From: Chryseobacterium gleum
GTDB lineage: Bacteria > Bacteroidota > Bacteroidia > Flavobacteriales > Flavobacteriaceae
Direction of reading: 5' to 3'
Length of the DNA: 64,000 bases
Assembly (NCBI GenBank): GCA_945897915.1
Contig: CAMDGB010000002.1
Location: forward strand, 1-64,000
This document shows positions 60,562-64,000 of the stretch, in pieces. The notes under the pieces were generated by a model. The model did no database searches, had not been told where the DNA came from, and worked only from the letters and a program-made list of their open reading frames with translations. Each line of letters opens with the position of its first letter. Position 1 is the stretch's first letter. The position numbers and the translations under genes were made by a program.

Positions 60562-63396
60562 ATGTCACAAAAACGCTTATTTCTTTTAGACGCTTACGCT
60601 TTAATTTTTCGCGGTTATTACGCCTTTATAAAAAATCCAAGAATCAATTCTAAAGGCATGGATACTTCTGCCATTATGGGATTTATGAATGCCTTAATGG
60701 ACGTCATTAAACGGGAGAAACCAGATCATTTAGCAGTTGCTTTTGATAAAGGCGGCAGTACGTTTCGTTTAGAAATGTTTGAACAATATAAAGCCAACCG
60801 GGATGCTACGCCAGAAGCTATAAAAATTGCGGTGCCTTATATTCAAGATTTATTGCGTGCCATGCATATTCCAATTATAGAAGTAGCCGGTTTTGAAGCT
60901 GACGACTTAATTGGTACGATTGCCAAACAAGCCGAAAAAGAGAATTATAAAGTCTTTATGGTAACGCCCGATAAGGATTTTGCACAATTGGTTTCGGAAA
61001 ATATTTTTATGTATCGCCCTGCCAGAATGGGAAATGATATTGAAATTTGGGGAATTCCTGAAGTACAAGCCAAATTTGAAATCGAGCATCCGTTACAAGT
61101 AATTGACTTTTTGGGAATGATGGGCGATGCCGTGGATAATATTCCCGGATTACCAGGTGTTGGCGAAAAAACTGCAAAGAAATTATTGGCCGAATTCGGT
61201 TCAATGGAAAATCTTTTAGACAATACCGATAAACTAAAAGGCGCGTTAAAAGACAAAATTGAAGCCAATAAAGCACAAGGAATTTTATCTAAAAAATTAG
61301 CTACGATTTTATTAGATTGTCCAGTAACTTTTAACGAAAAAGATTACGAATTATCTTCGCCAGATGTTGAAAAAACAGATGCGTTGTTTATGGAATTAGA
61401 ATTCCGACAAATGAAAGCGCAATTTGATAAATTATACAATCCAGCGACGAATGCTGAAGAAACAAATTCTCAAATTACTGTTTTGAAGAAAGCGCCAGTT
61501 AAGAAAACTACCGATGAACAATATGACTTATTTGGTTTTTCAGATAGTGAAGATGCTACAGAAACACACACATCATATTATGCAACTTTAGAAAATACAG
61601 AACATTTTTACCAAAACGTACAAGGCGATTTACCTACAAAAATGTTCGTGCAAAATTTATTGAATCAAACTTCCGTTTGTTTTGATACGGAAACGACAGG
61701 TTTAGATGCTTTAAATTCAGAATTAGTAGGTTTGGCCTTTTCATGGGAAAAAGGAAAAGGATTTTATGTGCCATTTCCAGAAAACAGAGAAGAAGCTCAG
61801 GTTTTAATTGAAAAATTCAAGCCGTTTTTCGAAAATGAAAACATTGAAAAAGTGGGTCAAAACATTAAATACGATTTAAAAATTCTTTCTCAATACGGAA
61901 TTGAAGTCAAAGGCAATTTATTCGATACGATGATTGCACATTATTTAATCAATCCAGACATGCGACATAATATGGATGTTTTAAGTGAAACTTATTTGAA
62001 ATATTCGCCGAAATCTATTACCGAATTAATTGGGAAAAAAGGAAAAAACCAAGGCAATATGCGCGATATTCCTTTAGATGAAATTAAAGAATACGCAGTG
62101 GAAGATGCCGATGTAACCATTCAATTAAAAAATCATTTTTTACCGATTTTAGAAAAAGTAGGAACGAAAAAATTATATGATGAAATTGAAATTCCGTTAG
62201 TACCTGTTTTAGCCGATATGGAAAAAGAAGGTATTAACTTAGATGTCGATTTCTTGCAAAAAATGTCAGTTGAAATGACGGCTGAAAGTAAAGCTTTAGA
62301 ACAAAAAATCTATGAAACTGCTGGTGAAACCTTTAATTTAGCTTCGCCAAAACAATTGGGAGACGTATTATTTGAAAAAATGAAAATTGGCGGAGCAAAA
62401 CAGAAGAAAACAAAAACTGGACAATATGCCACCGGTGAAGAAATATTAAGTTATTTAGCAAATGACAATCCGATTGTAAAAGAAATTTTAGAATGGCGTC
62501 AAATGGTGAAATTACAAAGTACTTATATTGATGCTTTACCGAATCAAGTAGATTTAAAAACGGGGCGCGTTCATACCGAATACATGCAAACCGTTGCAGC
62601 AACAGGACGTTTGAGCTCTAATAATCCGAATTTACAGAACATTCCTATTCGTACCGAAAGAGGCAGACAAATTAGAAAAGCATTTATCGCTAGAGATGAA
62701 AATTACACCTTAGTTTCTGCCGATTATTCTCAAATTGAATTGCGAATTATTGCCGCTTTATGCGGTGAAGAAAACATGATTGCTGCATTTAAAAACAATG
62801 AAGATATTCATAAAAGTACAGCGGCAAAAGTCTTTAATATTCCTTTAGAAGAAGTAACTTCAGCACAAAGAAGTCATGCGAAAACAGTCAACTTTGGAAT
62901 TGTTTATGGCGTTTCGGCTTTTGGATTGAGCAATCAAACCAATTTATCTCGTAAAGAAAGTGCTGAGTTGATTGATGCCTATTACAAAACCTATCCCAAA
63001 TTGAAATCATTTATTTCTGATCAAGTAGATTTTGCGAGAGAAAATGGTTATGTAGAAACCATTTCGGGCAGAAGACGTTATTTAAAAGATATTAATTCTG
63101 CAAATGCTATAGTTCGTGGTGGCGCGGAGAGAAATGCCGTAAATGCACCTATTCAAGGTTCGGCGGCAGATATTATTAAAATCGCGATGATAAATATTCA
63201 TAAAAAACTAAAAACGGAAAATTGGCAATCCAAAATGTTATTGCAAGTACATGACGAATTGGTTTTTGATGTGCATAATAGCGAATTAGAAAAAATTCAA
63301 CCGATGATTAAACACGAAATGGAAAATGCCTTTAAAATGATTGTTCCGCTAGAAGTAGAAATTGGTAGTGGAAAAAACTGGTTGGAAGCACATTAA
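60562..63396 (+). CDS. polA: DNA polymerase I
   Basis: Replication and repair polymerase. 944 residues from the ATG at 60562 (MSQKRLFLLDAYALIFRGYY); the frame allows 23 more codons upstream, but these are unlike the family. 5'-3' exonuclease domain (about 5-290, FEADDLIGTIAKQAEKENYK, NIPGLPGVGEKTAKKLL), 3'-5' proofreading domain (about 390-540, VCFDTETTGLDALNSELVGL and VEDADVTIQL, DEDD acids present) and polymerase domain (DYSQIELRIIAAL, RSHAKTVNFGIVYG, LLQVHDELVFDV). All three activities look intact. Single-gene unit ending in a bidirectional terminator. Confidence 0.97.
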   Translation: MSQKRLFLLDAYALIFRGYYAFIKNPRINSKGMDTSAIMGFMNALMDVIKREKPDHLAVAFDKGGSTFRLEMFEQYKANRDATPEAIKIAVPYIQDLLRAMHIPIIEVAGFEADDLIGTIAKQAEKENYKVFMVTPDKDFAQLVSENIFMYRPARMGNDIEIWGIPEVQAKFEIEHPLQVIDFLGMMGDAVDNIPGLPGVGEKTAKKLLAEFGSMENLLDNTDKLKGALKDKIEANKAQGILSKKLATILLDCPVTFNEKDYELSSPDVEKTDALFMELEFRQMKAQFDKLYNPATNAEETNSQITVLKKAPVKKTTDEQYDLFGFSDSEDATETHTSYYATLENTEHFYQNVQGDLPTKMFVQNLLNQTSVCFDTETTGLDALNSELVGLAFSWEKGKGFYVPFPENREEAQVLIEKFKPFFENENIEKVGQNIKYDLKILSQYGIEVKGNLFDTMIAHYLINPDMRHNMDVLSETYLKYSPKSITELIGKKGKNQGNMRDIPLDEIKEYAVEDADVTIQLKNHFLPILEKVGTKKLYDEIEIPLVPVLADMEKEGINLDVDFLQKMSVEMTAESKALEQKIYETAGETFNLASPKQLGDVLFEKMKIGGAKQKKTKTGQYATGEEILSYLANDNPIVKEILEWRQMVKLQSTYIDALPNQVDLKTGRVHTEYMQTVAATGRLSSNNPNLQNIPIRTERGRQIRKAFIARDENYTLVSADYSQIELRIIAALCGEENMIAAFKNNEDIHKSTAAKVFNIPLEEVTSAQRSHAKTVNFGIVYGVSAFGLSNQTNLSRKESAELIDAYYKTYPKLKSFISDQVDFARENGYVETISGRRRYLKDINSANAIVRGGAERNAVNAPIQGSAADIIKIAMINIHKKLKTENWQSKMLLQVHDELVFDVHNSELEKIQPMIKHEMENAFKMIVPLEVEIGSGKNWLEAH

Positions 63397-63431
63397 ATGT
63401 GCTCAAACATACAAACCTAACAGGTTTAAAC

Positions 63432-63467
63432 AAAAATGCCTTCTTAAAATTAAGAAGGCATTTTTTT
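63432..63467. terminator. Bidirectional terminator after polA
   Basis: Long perfect inverted repeat: 63432-63447 pairs with 63450-63465 (core TGCCTTCTTAA / TTAAGAAGGCA), with A5 and T7 flanks. Just before it, 63413-63427 is a small AAACCT-AAC-AGGTTT palindrome. Confidence 0.85.
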
Positions 63468-63483
63468 ATGTGTTTTATTTAAA

Positions 63484-64000
63484 TTAGTTTATAATTATAT
63501 CATCTATTTGCATTGTTGTGGTTACTCCACCACTTCCATTTCCAATATACTCAAATACTAAAAATCCATTTCCTGATAATGTGCTCGGTATTGCCCAATT
63601 TCCACTATTGGTAAAATTTGTTGGATATCCTGAAGCTAAACCTGGGTCTATCGTAAAACTTGACGTGATATTTGTTAATGTTGCTGTTGTAGCATCTGAA
63701 CCCGCCACATAATTTGTAGTGTAATATACTTTTAAACAAGCTCCGTTTGCAAAACCTGCTTTAGTTTTAAATGAAACTGTTGAGGCACCCGTAAGATTAA
63801 TAGGTACAAAAAACAAACTTCTATTAGCTTCAGCAGTACCACCAAAAGAGCTCATTTGGATATATTTATTTCCACCAAACGTTTTTACTTGCCAATATCT
63901 TGTTCCTACTACAGCATCATTAATATATTTTGGAAAAATTTGCTGATTTGTAGTTGCGTATGATGTAAAAGGTTCATTTAAAGTAGCGTCGTAAGTTAAT
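63484..64000 (-). CDS. C-terminal part of a secreted Flavobacterial protein (DUF5689/choice-of-anchor-J-like), cut by the window edge
   Basis: The open frame runs without a stop to the window's end, giving the last 171 residues: LTYDATLNEPFTSYATTNQQ at the edge, then RYWQVKTFGGNKYIQMSSFG, a beta-sandwich region (LFFVPINLTGASTVSFKTKA, GACLKVYYTTNYVAGSDATT) and the end GGVTTTMQIDDIIIN. This arrangement matches C-terminal carbohydrate-binding-like beta-sandwich domains of secreted Bacteroidota proteins. The family name is a best guess. There is no T9SS sorting tail at the C-terminus. It converges with polA. Confidence 0.7.
   Translation of the reverse strand, partial: LTYDATLNEPFTSYATTNQQIFPKYINDAVVGTRYWQVKTFGGNKYIQMSSFGGTAEANRSLFFVPINLTGASTVSFKTKAGFANGACLKVYYTTNYVAGSDATTATLTNITSSFTIDPGLASGYPTNFTNSGNWAIPSTLSGNGFLVFEYIGNGSGGVTTTMQIDDIIIN

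Overview
The window is a 64 kb chromosomal segment of a Flavobacterium-like member of the Bacteroidota. The evidence is low GC, TAnnTTTG-type -7 boxes in place of sigma-70 promoters, almost no Shine-Dalgarno sequences, the gliding/type IX secretion gene sprA beside ruvA and gcvH, an alternative complex III fused to a cytochrome oxidase operon, and typical lineage genes (DUF2723, DUF4286, DUF4403, SPOR, TonB-dependent receptor). No phage, CRISPR array or intact transposon was seen.

Layout. 1-5000: tsaB, a periplasmic adaptor plus TolC-type channel pair, and a DUF4403 lipoprotein. 5160-10500 (minus strand): cytochrome oxidase accessory cluster (small QCAMC membrane protein, DUF420, SCO, SCO-like, subunit IV, two subunit III genes, heme O synthase ctaB). 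10600-22700 (minus): vanZ-like, gcvH, the 7.2 kb sprA, ruvA, maeB, then ruvB. 22868-25366 (plus): DUF4286, rsmA, mgtE. 25453-36986 (minus): one long respiratory operon actABCDEF-coxB-coxA, so quinol oxidation by alternative complex III can pass electrons to the oxidase whose remaining subunits and assembly factors lie at 5-10 kb. 37194-39837 (plus): a SPOR protein and a TonB-dependent receptor. 39931-49223 (minus): a ten-gene aromatic catabolism operon. 49408-54022 (minus): rimP-nusA-infB. 54201-64000: universal stress protein, tRNA-Gln, DUF2723 membrane protein, a decayed polysaccharide deacetylase, a cysteine-less thioredoxin-like protein, a metallophosphoesterase, polA, and the 3' end of a secreted protein.

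The most notable system is the aromatic operon. It encodes a flavin reductase, a fused salicylyl-CoA-5-hydroxylase/OYE-type protein, an aryl-CoA ligase, a hotdog thioesterase, a nitrilase-superfamily enzyme, a gentisate-1,2-dioxygenase-like double cupin, a previously missed 59-residue two-TM protein, an FAH-family hydrolase, a maleate isomerase and a pterin-4a-carbinolamine dehydratase. Read as a pathway: aromatic acid (salicylate or anthranilate, perhaps released from a nitrile) to CoA thioester, 5-hydroxylation, release of gentisate, ring cleavage to maleylpyruvate, hydrolysis to maleate plus pyruvate, and isomerisation to fumarate. The substrate is inferred, not shown.

Other points of interest are a class of short-period imperfect repeats that fill intergenic gaps and run into coding ends, one of which appears to supply a signal-peptide-like N-terminus; a terminator-like hairpin in the rimP-nusA-infB leader; non-ATG or shifted starts fixed by promoter positions; and intrinsic terminators capped by GAAA loops.
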